The position numbers and the translations under genes were made by a program. The notes beneath the pieces are model-generated. The model did no database searches. It was not told the origin of the DNA and was given only the letters and a program-made list of their open reading frames with translations. Shown here one piece after another: positions 17,548-25,754 of a stretch of DNA of 64,000 nucleotides. The first letter of the stretch is position 1; every line of letters begins with the position of its first letter. Source of the DNA: Lachnospiraceae bacterium (GTDB taxonomy: Bacteria > Bacillota > Clostridia > Lachnospirales > Lachnospiraceae); contig CAJTCH010000020.1 of the NCBI GenBank assembly GCA_910574715.1, positions 20,400 to 84,399 on the forward strand, in the 5' to 3' direction.

Positions 17548-17638
17548 AACTTCACCACCTTTTTATAAGTGCCGTTTACTTTGATGCTTTCATTATATCA
17601 ACCGGCAAATGTGGTGTAAAGCTTTTATTTCCGTTATA

Positions 17639-18259
17639 TCAGATCACATCCGTATATTTCATGATCTTCGTCATGACCGCCATCTTCTTGCCAAGGTTTC
17701 CCGCATTTTCCATACCGATCTCATCTTCCATCGTCTGAGACCCGTCCCCCGGGCTCCACAGAGCCGCGCCGGAATAGACACCGGAACCGCCGTTGCAGAT
17801 CGTCATTCCCTGCGTGTTATAGAAATTAACGATCGTCTGGAGTGTGAATTCCTGTCCTCCGTTCCTGGTTCCGCCTACCGCGATAGCAGCTCCCACCTTC
17901 TTCGTAAAGAAATACGGATCCTTCACACTGATCATCCATGCGGAGCGGAATCTGCTGAAGAATGTGGATAACTGTGCGGTAACGCTCATCTCATATACCG
18001 GTGAGGCAATAATGATACCGTCCGCCTCGTAGAATTTGTCATATAACTCTGTCATGTCATCTGTAAATACCGTACAGCGGTCTGATTCGTCACGCAGACA
18101 TTTGTTGCAGTGAACACAGGGCTGCATCTTTCTGGCACGAAGCTCCACCAGTTCTGTCTGCACATCACCCTGGGCTTCCGCCTCCTTAAGCGCTGCACTA
18201 AGGGCTGTATAAGAAGATTTTCTTCTGGGACTTCCGCATATTCCTAATATCTTAACCAT
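17639..18259 (-). CDS. Flavodoxin-like NAD(P)H-dependent FMN reductase
   Basis: 206 residues. GICGSPRRKSSYTAL near the N-terminus is the FMN phosphate loop of the NADPH-dependent FMN reductase / flavodoxin family. CVHCNKCLRDESDRC (about residues 48-62) is the Cys-rich insert common in anaerobe iron-sulfur flavoproteins, and ASPVYEMSVTAQL is the flavin-contact loop. The protein probably carries electrons in the cytoplasm. GGAGGAATAACC precedes the ATG. It follows the second molybdenum hydroxylase by 91 bp on the same strand, so it may be its redox partner, which would be useful because that enzyme lacks an FAD subunit gene. That link is inference. Confidence 0.85.
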   Translation of the reverse strand: MVKILGICGSPRRKSSYTALSAALKEAEAQGDVQTELVELRARKMQPCVHCNKCLRDESDRCTVFTDDMTELYDKFYEADGIIIASPVYEMSVTAQLSTFFSRFRSAWMISVKDPYFFTKKVGAAIAVGGTRNGGQEFTLQTIVNFYNTQGMTICNGGSGVYSGAALWSPGDGSQTMEDEIGMENAGNLGKKMAVMTKIMKYTDVI

Positions 18260-18350
18260 GGTTATTCCTCCATTTTGTTCATATGTATATTTTCTTCATA
18301 TGTCAATGTCTCCCACTCGGAGAACCGGTTCTCAATCTGCACTTCGCTAA

Positions 18351-20624
18351 TCAGTCGGTTGTCCTACCCAGAGCATGCAACACTGCCTCCGGGTCCGCCG
18401 GCAGAGAGTCGATCTCAGCGCCGATCGCATTGCAGATGGCATTGACAACTGCCGGAGCGCACGGTACTACCGGACACTCGCCAAGGCTCTTGGCCCCGTA
18501 CGGACCTCCCGGCTCTCCTTCGCCTTCCGCAACAAAGTCCATATAGAGCTTCGGCATATCGCATGCGTTCAAAAGATGATACTGCTTAAAGCATGTCTCC
18601 TGCGGATTCCCTTCTGCATCATAGGTGATGTTCTCTGACAGACCATAACCAAGCCCCATATGGATCGCTCCTGCAAGCTGTCCTTCCAACGCCAGGGGAT
18701 TGATCACTCTTCCCACATCCTGTACCGCAGAGTATTCTAAGACTTTGGTCTTGCCCGTCTCTGTGTCCACCTGCACCTTCGCGATATGGACTCCGTAAGA
18801 GCTTGGGCCTCTCGGCGCCGGATGAGTCTCCGAGCAGCACAGTTCCCGCATACTGTCTCTCTGACAGTGAAGCATCACCTCAGCGATGGATACAGATCTT
18901 CCTTCCTGCGTGCTGTCCCACGCCCTGTCGTCATACAGTTCTACCTGCTCAGGGTCTATCTCAAGAAGGTCTGAAGCTTCCTTCTGAAGCTCCTTCTTCA
19001 TGGATTCCGCTGCCTTCTTGGCAGCCATTCCGACCACGTATGTACCGCGGCTGGCATAGTCGCCCAGATGCCACAGACAGGCGTCCGTATCTGCCTCTAC
19101 CGTATCGATCTTATCAAGCGGGATTCCCAGCACTTCGGACACCACCTGTTTCTGCATCCCCACGTTATCATTTCCCATATCATGGGAACCGCTGTACAGG
19201 ATACAGGTTCCGTCTTCGTTCATCTTCAGCATCAGTGTCGTGACGTCGCGGTGCGCGCCGAAGCAGTTATTGCCGTGGACACCCAGCGCTACCCCTACGC
19301 CGATCCGATAGCGTCCGTCCCTGGATTCTTCCTGTTCCTTACAGATATCCTCATAATGGATAAGCTCTTTGGCTCTTCTTAAGCAATCCTTCGGTCTCGG
19401 GTTGCCGTGCGGCTTATGGAAGCAGGGATCCAGACTGTCTGGATCTACCATATTGATCTCCTGAAGCCATGCCGGATCCATATGAAGGAAGTTCGCGATC
19501 TTGTTGATCTGACGCTCCAGGCCGAAATACGCCTGAGGCGAACCATATCCCCGCATCGCTCCCGCTACAATCGTATTGGTATACACCGGATTCACATGAA
19601 AACGCATATTTTCAATCTTATAGGCCTTGAATACCTTATGGGACATTGCGCCGGATACGTTCAGCGCACTGGTGGCGTAAGCGCCGGTATCATTGTAGAA
19701 CTTCATATCTACCGCATGGATTCTGCCGTCTTTCATGAATCCTGTCTTAATGCAGGCAATAGAACCGTGGCGTACACGGGTTCCGAAGATACACTCCCTT
19801 CGGGTATATTCAAGCTTTACCGGACGGCGCGTCATCTTAGAGAGCACTGCCGCCACCGGTTCCACCGTCATCTCAAGCTTGCCCCCGAATGCGCCTCCGA
19901 TGGCAGGCGCCGACATACGGATCCGGTTATACGGGAGATTGAATATCTGGCTTAAGATCACCCGGAATCCGAATGTATTCTGGGACGGGCTGTAGATCGT
20001 CAGCTTGTCGTCATAGCTCCAGTCTGCGATCGCCACATGAGGCTCGACCGCCGCGTGGTGGATCGGCTGTGTGGTAAAACGATCCTCAAATACATAGTCG
20101 CACTCCTCCAATGCCTTATCCACATCCCCGGTTTCTACATGTGCCTGTCCTACGATGTTGCCGCCCTCGTGGATCGGATATGCATCCTCCTTGATCGCCT
20201 CCTCCACCGTCATCATGACCGGAAGCTCTTCGTATTCCACCTGGATCAGCTTCACCGCTTCCTGGGCGATCTCCAGGGTATCCGCCGCTACCGCCGCCAC
20301 ACGGTCCCCGACAAAACGAACCGTATCGTCGAAGATTCTCTCCGTATTCGGAATCTTATGCTCAATAAACCGCAGCGCGCTGTTGAACCTGGTCTGCGGC
20401 GTATTCTTATAGGTCGCAACTGCACGTACGCCCGGCAGACTCTCTGCCCGGCTGGTATCGATACTCTTGATTCGCGCATGTGCCTTGGGACTGAACAAGA
20501 CTTTCGCATACAGCATGCCCGGAAGCTTCATATCACCCACATATATTTTCCTTCCGGTAACCTTCGATGCAGCGTCACGGATGGGAACTCTCTTCCCGAT
20601 CTCTCTGAACTCATTACCTTTCAT
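18351..20624 (-). CDS. Molybdopterin-binding subunit, xanthine dehydrogenase family (second set)
   Basis: About 757 residues. It covers the a/b hammerhead domain (about 15-120) and the molybdopterin domain with GGAFGGKLE, AGAMRGYGSP (the substrate-contact Arg) and YGAKSLGECPVVP, which keeps the catalytic Glu. Where xanthine dehydrogenases have a GQG/GQGT cofactor loop, this protein reads SGSHDMGNDNVG, and GGKLE differs from the GGKEE of the other large subunit in the cluster. Its substrate therefore probably differs from xanthine. ATG at 20624 has GGGGTGA upstream; a GTG at 20633 is an alternative. It overlaps the 2Fe-2S gene by 11 bp. No FAD subunit gene is adjacent. Confidence 0.9.
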   Translation of the reverse strand: MKGNEFREIGKRVPIRDAASKVTGRKIYVGDMKLPGMLYAKVLFSPKAHARIKSIDTSRAESLPGVRAVATYKNTPQTRFNSALRFIEHKIPNTERIFDDTVRFVGDRVAAVAADTLEIAQEAVKLIQVEYEELPVMMTVEEAIKEDAYPIHEGGNIVGQAHVETGDVDKALEECDYVFEDRFTTQPIHHAAVEPHVAIADWSYDDKLTIYSPSQNTFGFRVILSQIFNLPYNRIRMSAPAIGGAFGGKLEMTVEPVAAVLSKMTRRPVKLEYTRRECIFGTRVRHGSIACIKTGFMKDGRIHAVDMKFYNDTGAYATSALNVSGAMSHKVFKAYKIENMRFHVNPVYTNTIVAGAMRGYGSPQAYFGLERQINKIANFLHMDPAWLQEINMVDPDSLDPCFHKPHGNPRPKDCLRRAKELIHYEDICKEQEESRDGRYRIGVGVALGVHGNNCFGAHRDVTTLMLKMNEDGTCILYSGSHDMGNDNVGMQKQVVSEVLGIPLDKIDTVEADTDACLWHLGDYASRGTYVVGMAAKKAAESMKKELQKEASDLLEIDPEQVELYDDRAWDSTQEGRSVSIAEVMLHCQRDSMRELCCSETHPAPRGPSSYGVHIAKVQVDTETGKTKVLEYSAVQDVGRVINPLALEGQLAGAIHMGLGYGLSENITYDAEGNPQETCFKQYHLLNACDMPKLYMDFVAEGEGEPGGPYGAKSLGECPVVPCAPAVVNAICNAIGAEIDSLPADPEAVLHALGRTTD

Positions 20625-21108
20625 CTGATTCACCCCGCATTCTTTCCGCCGCTAAACTAATCGCCTCCACGATCTTCTGAAAACCTCCGCACCGGCAGAT
20701 ATGCCCGGAAAGCGCCTGGCGTACCTCTTCTTCGGTCGGCGATAAATTCTTATCCAGGAGCGCCTTCGCCCTCATGACCATTCCGGGGGTGCAGAAGCCG
20801 CACTGCACGGCTCCCGCATCAATAAATGCCTGCTGTATCGGATGCAGCCTCTCTCCGTCCGCCACACCCTCGATCGTCAAAACCCTGGCTCCTTCAAGCG
20901 TACATCCCTTGATCCTGCAGGAACGCTTCGCCTCGCCGTCTACGATCACGACACAGGCGCCGCAGCCGCCGTCCAGACAACTGTCCTGGCAGCCGCATTT
21001 GGTCCCTGTAAGCCCCAGCACCTCACGAATAATATATAGCAGCGACCATGATTCCTGGATTTCCAGTTGTTTCCATTCTCCATTTATTTCAAATTTTATA
21101 TTTTTCAT
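20614..21108 (-). CDS. 2Fe-2S subunit of molybdenum hydroxylase (second set)
   Basis: 164 residues, the usual size of an XdhC/CoxS-type small subunit. The first cluster ligands are in TKCGCQDSCLDGGCGACVV (about residues 37-55) and the second in QCGFCTPGMV and HICRCGGF (about 97-143). It passes electrons from the molybdenum site outward. It overlaps the large subunit gene and follows an NCS2 permease by 27 bp, so these genes are co-transcribed. Confidence 0.92.
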   Translation of the reverse strand: MKNIKFEINGEWKQLEIQESWSLLYIIREVLGLTGTKCGCQDSCLDGGCGACVVIVDGEAKRSCRIKGCTLEGARVLTIEGVADGERLHPIQQAFIDAGAVQCGFCTPGMVMRAKALLDKNLSPTEEEVRQALSGHICRCGGFQKIVEAISLAAERMRGESDER

Positions 21109-21135
21109 CGCTTCTATCCTTTAACTTCTCAATAT

Positions 21136-22476
21136 TTATTCAGTCTGTGCTTCCATATCTGCCTGCGCTTCATCCTCTGGATCCTTAGGAACCACAAGAT
21201 TCAATACAAGAGCCATAAGTCCTGATACCAGGATCGGCTCTGTCAGGAACATGTGCATTCCCTCCGGGAATCCGCTTATCGCCGCCGGCGCCATAGAAGC
21301 CCCAAGTCCAAGGGCAAGGGACAAGCCGGCGATGGTTCCGTTTCGGAATGACAGGTCCTCCTTCATAAGACGGACTCCGGTAATGGTGATCATACCGAAT
21401 ACGATAACCGTCGCTCCTCCGATCACTGCCTTTGGCATTGTGGACATCAGCGCGCTGAACTTCGGAACCAGTCCAAGGATCAGCATGAATCCTGCTGCTG
21501 CTCCGATCACTCTGCGGTTTACCACCTTCGTCATAGATACGATTCCCACGTTCTGGCTGTATGTAGATACCGGCAGTCCTCCGAAGCAGGCCCCCAACAG
21601 AGTAACCACGCCAGATGCCAGGATACCGCCTGAGAGTTCCTCGCTCTTAGGCTCGCGTCCATAGCCTCCCACGGTCGTTCCTGTGATATCGCCTACGGTC
21701 TGCATGACATTGACCACCGTAAGAAGGACAATTGCGACTACCGCTGTCGGCGAGAAGCTGATCCCGAACCGGAACGGTACCGGAATGGTAAGCCAGCCGG
21801 CGTCCGCAATACCGCTGAAATCAATATTTCCCATAAACAGAGATACCGCATATCCTACCACTACACCGATCACGATTCCCGCAAGCTGAACATATCCTTT
21901 ACAGCACATATTACAGATAATAACCGTTATCAGCGTTACGCCTGCAATGATCCAGTTCTGGAGTGAACCAAAGCCTTCGCTTCCTTCCCCGCCTGCCATA
22001 TACTTAATGGCGATCGGGTAGAGGGACAGTCCGATCGCAAGGATGATCGTCCCTGTCACAAACGGCGGGAAGAACTTCCTGATATACTTGATTCCGAATC
22101 CCATGATCAAGGTCACGATCCCCGCTATGATCTGTGCCCCGAACACACCGGATAATCCGTACTGCGCGCCGATGGCTGTAAGGGTAGGCACAAACGTGAA
22201 GCCTACGCTGAATACGGTGGGTACTCTTGCACCGAACATCTTGATCGGATACAATTGAATCAAGGTACTGATCCCCGCCATTAAGAGCGCGAACTGAATA
22301 AGAAGCTGACGCTCGGCATCGGAAACTCCGCATGCATTTGCCACTACCATCGGCACGGTAACTGTACCGACGAACATTGCCATAACATGCTGCAGCGAGA
22401 TTGGGATGATTCTCGCAACAGACGGCTTTCCTTCATATGTAAATAAGGAATTATCTGTATTTATATTATTTGCCAT
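21136..22476 (-). CDS. NCS2-family purine (xanthine/urate) permease
   Basis: 446 residues with about 14 predicted membrane segments. The family signature STYSQNVGIVSMTKV (QNxG) is intact and the loop GGYGREPKSEEL resembles xanthine/urate carriers. Expected to be a proton-coupled purine importer in the cytoplasmic membrane. It lies within the purine cluster, 141 bp downstream of an amidohydrolase; that gap holds two strong hairpins and the RBS AGAGGAG. Uracil uptake is less likely in this context. Confidence 0.9.
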   Translation of the reverse strand: MANNINTDNSLFTYEGKPSVARIIPISLQHVMAMFVGTVTVPMVVANACGVSDAERQLLIQFALLMAGISTLIQLYPIKMFGARVPTVFSVGFTFVPTLTAIGAQYGLSGVFGAQIIAGIVTLIMGFGIKYIRKFFPPFVTGTIILAIGLSLYPIAIKYMAGGEGSEGFGSLQNWIIAGVTLITVIICNMCCKGYVQLAGIVIGVVVGYAVSLFMGNIDFSGIADAGWLTIPVPFRFGISFSPTAVVAIVLLTVVNVMQTVGDITGTTVGGYGREPKSEELSGGILASGVVTLLGACFGGLPVSTYSQNVGIVSMTKVVNRRVIGAAAGFMLILGLVPKFSALMSTMPKAVIGGATVIVFGMITITGVRLMKEDLSFRNGTIAGLSLALGLGASMAPAAISGFPEGMHMFLTEPILVSGLMALVLNLVVPKDPEDEAQADMEAQTE

Positions 22477-22493
22477 ATTATTTCTCCTCTTTT

Positions 22494-22606
22494 CTCCCGC
22501 AGATCTTTGCTGCCATGCGCCTGTCAGTCTCCGTACTCAGACTGCGGGAGTATTCCTCTCTGAATGTGCAGCGGCTAAAAGGGCTGCTCAAAATTACCGC
22601 TGCACA
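22494..22606 (-). promoter_or_regulatory. Paired hairpins in the permease leader
   Basis: On the minus strand, a perfect 10-bp stem TGTGCAGCGG/CCGCTGCACA (22565-22606) is followed by a perfect 9-bp stem CTCCCGCAG/CTGCGGGAG (22494-22550) that encloses a smaller AGTCT/AGACT hairpin. The second stem ends ten bases before the ribosome site of the permease gene. It does not match the three-way purine riboswitch I know. It could be an mRNA processing or stability element, or a repeat. Confidence 0.45.
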
Positions 22607-22617
22607 GATGTATCATA

Positions 22618-24024
22618 TTAATATACGCTGTTCCACTTATGTCCTTCTCTGCGGTTCGTGATATTGCCGCGCACGCACAGGTCTTCCGCGCATCTCTGTA
22701 CGGAACGGTATACTTCCTTCTCATCCTTCACGCGGACGATGATTCCGTCTTTTACGATCACCTGTCCGTCTACCATCACGCCTGTAATGTTCTTAAGCGA
22801 AGAAGAATATACCAGCGTAGATACCGGATTGTGCATCGGGATCGCCTTCGGGCATTCCAACGGATCGAAGATCACCAGGTCTGCCTTCTTGCCTGTCTCC
22901 AGAGAGCCGATCTCATTTTCAAGGCCTACTGCACGCGCTCCGTCGATGGTTGCAAGCTCCAGGACCTTCTCTGCGGAGATCGCCAGCGGATTCTTCGTCG
23001 CAACCTTATGCTGCAGCGCTGTGAACTTCATCAGCTCTACCATATCCTGAGCGTTGTTGCTCGCCGCGCCGTCTACGCCAAGGCTCACATTGATGCCTCT
23101 CTCCAGCATCTCCGGTACCCGCGCTACTCCGGAAGACAAATACTGATTGGAGCATACGTTGTGAGAAACCTTGATGTCGTATTTCTGCGCCATATCCATA
23201 TCTTCGTCGGTCAGATAACAGCAATGTACCATCAGTACGTTCGGACCTACGATGCCAAGCTCCTCTAAGAGCGGTGCGTCGTATAATCCATGGAGCGCCT
23301 TGGTAGCCTCTCTGTCGAACTCTGTCTCTGAGATATGTACTGTGAAACCGGACTTGTATTCATTCGTCACCTTCCACAGCATCTCAAGCATTTCCCTGGA
23401 ATTGGACCACATAGCGGCCGGAGCCACCCAGATCTTGATCCTTCCGTCCTCGGAATTGTGGTAGGTCTCGAACAACCTTCTTACATCCTCCTCCACAACA
23501 TCCTTCTGCTGCATGATTCCCGGATGCACGCCGAAGTTCTCTGCTGAATCCATACATCCTCTTCCCAGGATACCGCGGATTCCAAGTTCCTTGTATGCAT
23601 CGATGATACCGTCGCACAGTCCTGCACGGTTATGCGGATACATGTAATCTACCATTGTGGTGATACCGCTGTGAAGCCCTTCCATACAACCAAGCATTGC
23701 GCCGAGATAACAATCCTCTCTTGTGAGATTTGTCGCTGCCGGGAAGGTCATAGTTGCCAGCCAGTCCTTCAATACCATATCATCTCCAAGCCCCTTAAGG
23801 AGTGTCTGGAACAGATGGTTGTGCGTATTGATGAATCCCGGGAACACTACCTTGCCGTCAAGATCTGTAACCTCTGCCACATCCGTGTATTTCTTCTCCA
23901 GCGCGTCGCTGTCTCCGATATCTACGATCTTATTTCCCTGGATCGCGATCGCTCCATGATATAAGATCTCTCTTTCCTTATTTACAGTTACAATAATTCC
24001 GTTTTTCAGTAAATGATCAATCAT
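22618..24024 (-). CDS. Amidohydrolase, purine deaminase-like
   Basis: 468 residues, amidohydrolase superfamily (ATZ/TRZ, 8-oxoguanine deaminase-like group). Metal ligands: HNH in FINTHNHLFQTL (about residue 66), His in FTVHISETEFD, and Asp in LGVDGAASNNAQD. HCCYLTDEDM is also family-typical. The reaction is likely hydrolytic deamination of a purine or related ring. Located between two NCS2 permeases in the purine cluster and distinct from SsnA at the head of the operon. Guanine deaminase or 8-oxoguanine deaminase are the best guesses; the exact substrate is not resolvable here. Confidence 0.85.
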   Translation of the reverse strand: MIDHLLKNGIIVTVNKEREILYHGAIAIQGNKIVDIGDSDALEKKYTDVAEVTDLDGKVVFPGFINTHNHLFQTLLKGLGDDMVLKDWLATMTFPAATNLTREDCYLGAMLGCMEGLHSGITTMVDYMYPHNRAGLCDGIIDAYKELGIRGILGRGCMDSAENFGVHPGIMQQKDVVEEDVRRLFETYHNSEDGRIKIWVAPAAMWSNSREMLEMLWKVTNEYKSGFTVHISETEFDREATKALHGLYDAPLLEELGIVGPNVLMVHCCYLTDEDMDMAQKYDIKVSHNVCSNQYLSSGVARVPEMLERGINVSLGVDGAASNNAQDMVELMKFTALQHKVATKNPLAISAEKVLELATIDGARAVGLENEIGSLETGKKADLVIFDPLECPKAIPMHNPVSTLVYSSSLKNITGVMVDGQVIVKDGIIVRVKDEKEVYRSVQRCAEDLCVRGNITNRREGHKWNSVY

Positions 24025-24055
24025 TCGTATATCCTCCGTTTTTATTATCTATTTC

Positions 24056-25441
24056 TTAATCTGCTGCCTGCCTGATCTCCGCAAGCATCTCCTGTTCTAC
24101 TACTTTATCCACTCCGTCCTTCGGAAGCAGAATGTTCAATATAAGCGCTGTTCCGGCTACCAGGATGATACTGGACTCACCGAAGAACATCTGCACATAT
24201 TCTCCCGCGCCTGCCAATGTCTCCTTTGCAAAGGAGATCCCAAGGCCAAGCGCCAGTGATGTTCCGCACAGCAGCATGCTGCGGCTTGTGAATCTGCTCC
24301 TTGATACAAGGCTCATGCCGGACAGTGCGATCATAGAGAATACCACGATCGTCGCTCCGCCGATCACGCAGTTTGGTATGGTAGACAACAGCGCCGACAG
24401 CTTCGGGCAGAATGCCGCAACCACAAGGGTCACCGCCGCGCATCCCATGACGAATCTGCTGCACACCTTGGTCAGAGCCACGATTCCTGAGCACTGGCTG
24501 TAGGTTCCGGTTGCAAAACAATTGAAGAAAGATGAGAAGATGCAGGCAACCGAATTCCCTATGATACCTCCCTGCAGCTCGGAATTCTTAGGCTGTCTGT
24601 TCAGTCCGCCTGTCGCCGATACTGTAAAATCTCCCGTCATCTCTACCGCGTTGATGAAGAACAGCAGTATGAATACAACAGCGAAATCCATATGGAATTC
24701 CAATCCGAACGCCATCGGCTTCGGAAGAGAGAACCATGCCGCCTCCGCCACAGGAGTAAAATCCACGATCCCCCACACAACAGAGACCAGATAACCTGCC
24801 ACCATACCGATCAGGATCGCCGCCGCGTTTACAAGGCCTTTACCGAATCCAGAGCAAAGCATGATCGCCACGATAACGATCCCGCCGATGATCCAGTTAT
24901 ATGCCAGACCCGTATCCGGCGATCCCTGGCCTCCCGCCAGATTATACGCCGCTGTCGGGAAACAGGAGACGCCGATGGATACGATGATCGTACCCGTCAC
25001 GATCGGCGGGAAGAACCTGCGCACCTTCGGAAGCGCGAATCCTATGATGATCGACACCAATCCTCCGATCAACTGTGCTCCGAACAGAGCTGCCAGCCCG
25101 TAATTGACCGATACTGAAATACAGATAGGAAGAAACGTATACGTTAATCCCATCATAACCGGCAGACCCGAACCGATCTGAACCTTCCCGAATTTGATCG
25201 GAAATGCCTGGATCAGGGTTGCTACACCCGCACCTAAAAGTGAACATTGCAACAACAGGGTTGATTCGGCCGTTGAAAGTCCTGCTGTCCCTGATACCAG
25301 TAACATGGGAACGATATTTCCCACAAACATCGCAAGCAATTGCTGCAATCCCAGCGGAAATGCCTGCGTAATAGGCGGTCTGCCATCCAATTCATAAATA
25401 GCGGTGCTTCTTGAAGTACTTTCTGAAGTATTCGTTTTCAT
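24056..25441 (-). CDS. NCS2-family permease with altered QNxG motif
   Basis: 461 residues, about 14 membrane segments, NCS2 fold, with GGLNRQPKNSELQGG as the equivalent of the loop in the other permease. The signature reads TGTYSQCSGIVALTKV, so the Asn of QNxG is Cys. ATG at 25441 has GGAAGGG upstream; an in-frame extension back to 25588 runs through a structured repeat and I reject it. It probably imports a purine or a ring-opened derivative. It is separated from hyuA upstream by a 313-bp structured gap. Confidence 0.85.
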   Translation of the reverse strand: MKTNTSESTSRSTAIYELDGRPPITQAFPLGLQQLLAMFVGNIVPMLLVSGTAGLSTAESTLLLQCSLLGAGVATLIQAFPIKFGKVQIGSGLPVMMGLTYTFLPICISVSVNYGLAALFGAQLIGGLVSIIIGFALPKVRRFFPPIVTGTIIVSIGVSCFPTAAYNLAGGQGSPDTGLAYNWIIGGIVIVAIMLCSGFGKGLVNAAAILIGMVAGYLVSVVWGIVDFTPVAEAAWFSLPKPMAFGLEFHMDFAVVFILLFFINAVEMTGDFTVSATGGLNRQPKNSELQGGIIGNSVACIFSSFFNCFATGTYSQCSGIVALTKVCSRFVMGCAAVTLVVAAFCPKLSALLSTIPNCVIGGATIVVFSMIALSGMSLVSRSRFTSRSMLLCGTSLALGLGISFAKETLAGAGEYVQMFFGESSIILVAGTALILNILLPKDGVDKVVEQEMLAEIRQAAD

Positions 25442-25459
25442 TTTTACCCTTCCATTTTG

Positions 25460-25646
25460 TCCGAACGGGGGCTTCTTCCCGTTCTTAAGACTGCTCGAAA
25501 CTGCTTTCGGACAGTCTCCAACGACTGACTTCGTAGTGCCCCGCAGGATACCCGCACGGCATCCGGTTCTAATATCTTCTAATGTCACAATACAAATATT
25601 AATATCCTGCGTACATGCAGAGAATGCATCTTCCCTCCCGTTCGGA
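25460..25646. repeat. 187-bp structured element with 10-bp inverted ends
   Basis: Inverted ends TCCGAACGGG (25460-25469) and CCCGTTCGGA (25637-25646). Internal pairs GAACGGG/CCCGTTC, GTCCGAA/TTCGGAC and AGACTG/CAGTCT overlap, so alternative folds are possible. Together with a further hairpin (GTTGaCT / AAGcCAAC at about 25662-25687) it fills the gap between hyuA and the permease. The core of its end, TCCGAACGG, recurs in the element at 28114. It could be a repeat or an RNA leader of the permease. Confidence 0.5.
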
Positions 25647-25754
25647 ACACATGCTTAAGTGGTTGACTAAAGTCAGTGAAAGCCAACCGCCTCACAAGGG
25701 ACCATGCCCTCATGCCGAACTCTTCATATCTTCTCTTTTCGTCTTTTTCATCTC

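Noticed and set aside
22494..22606. Purine (guanine/adenine) riboswitch before the permease
   Set aside because: The fold is two successive hairpins, not a three-way junction, and the conserved junction bases of that class are absent.
25442..25588. N-terminal extension of the second NCS2 permease
   Set aside because: The extra 49 residues are translated from a structured repeat and do not resemble the start of NCS2 carriers; a good ribosome site supports the ATG at 25441.
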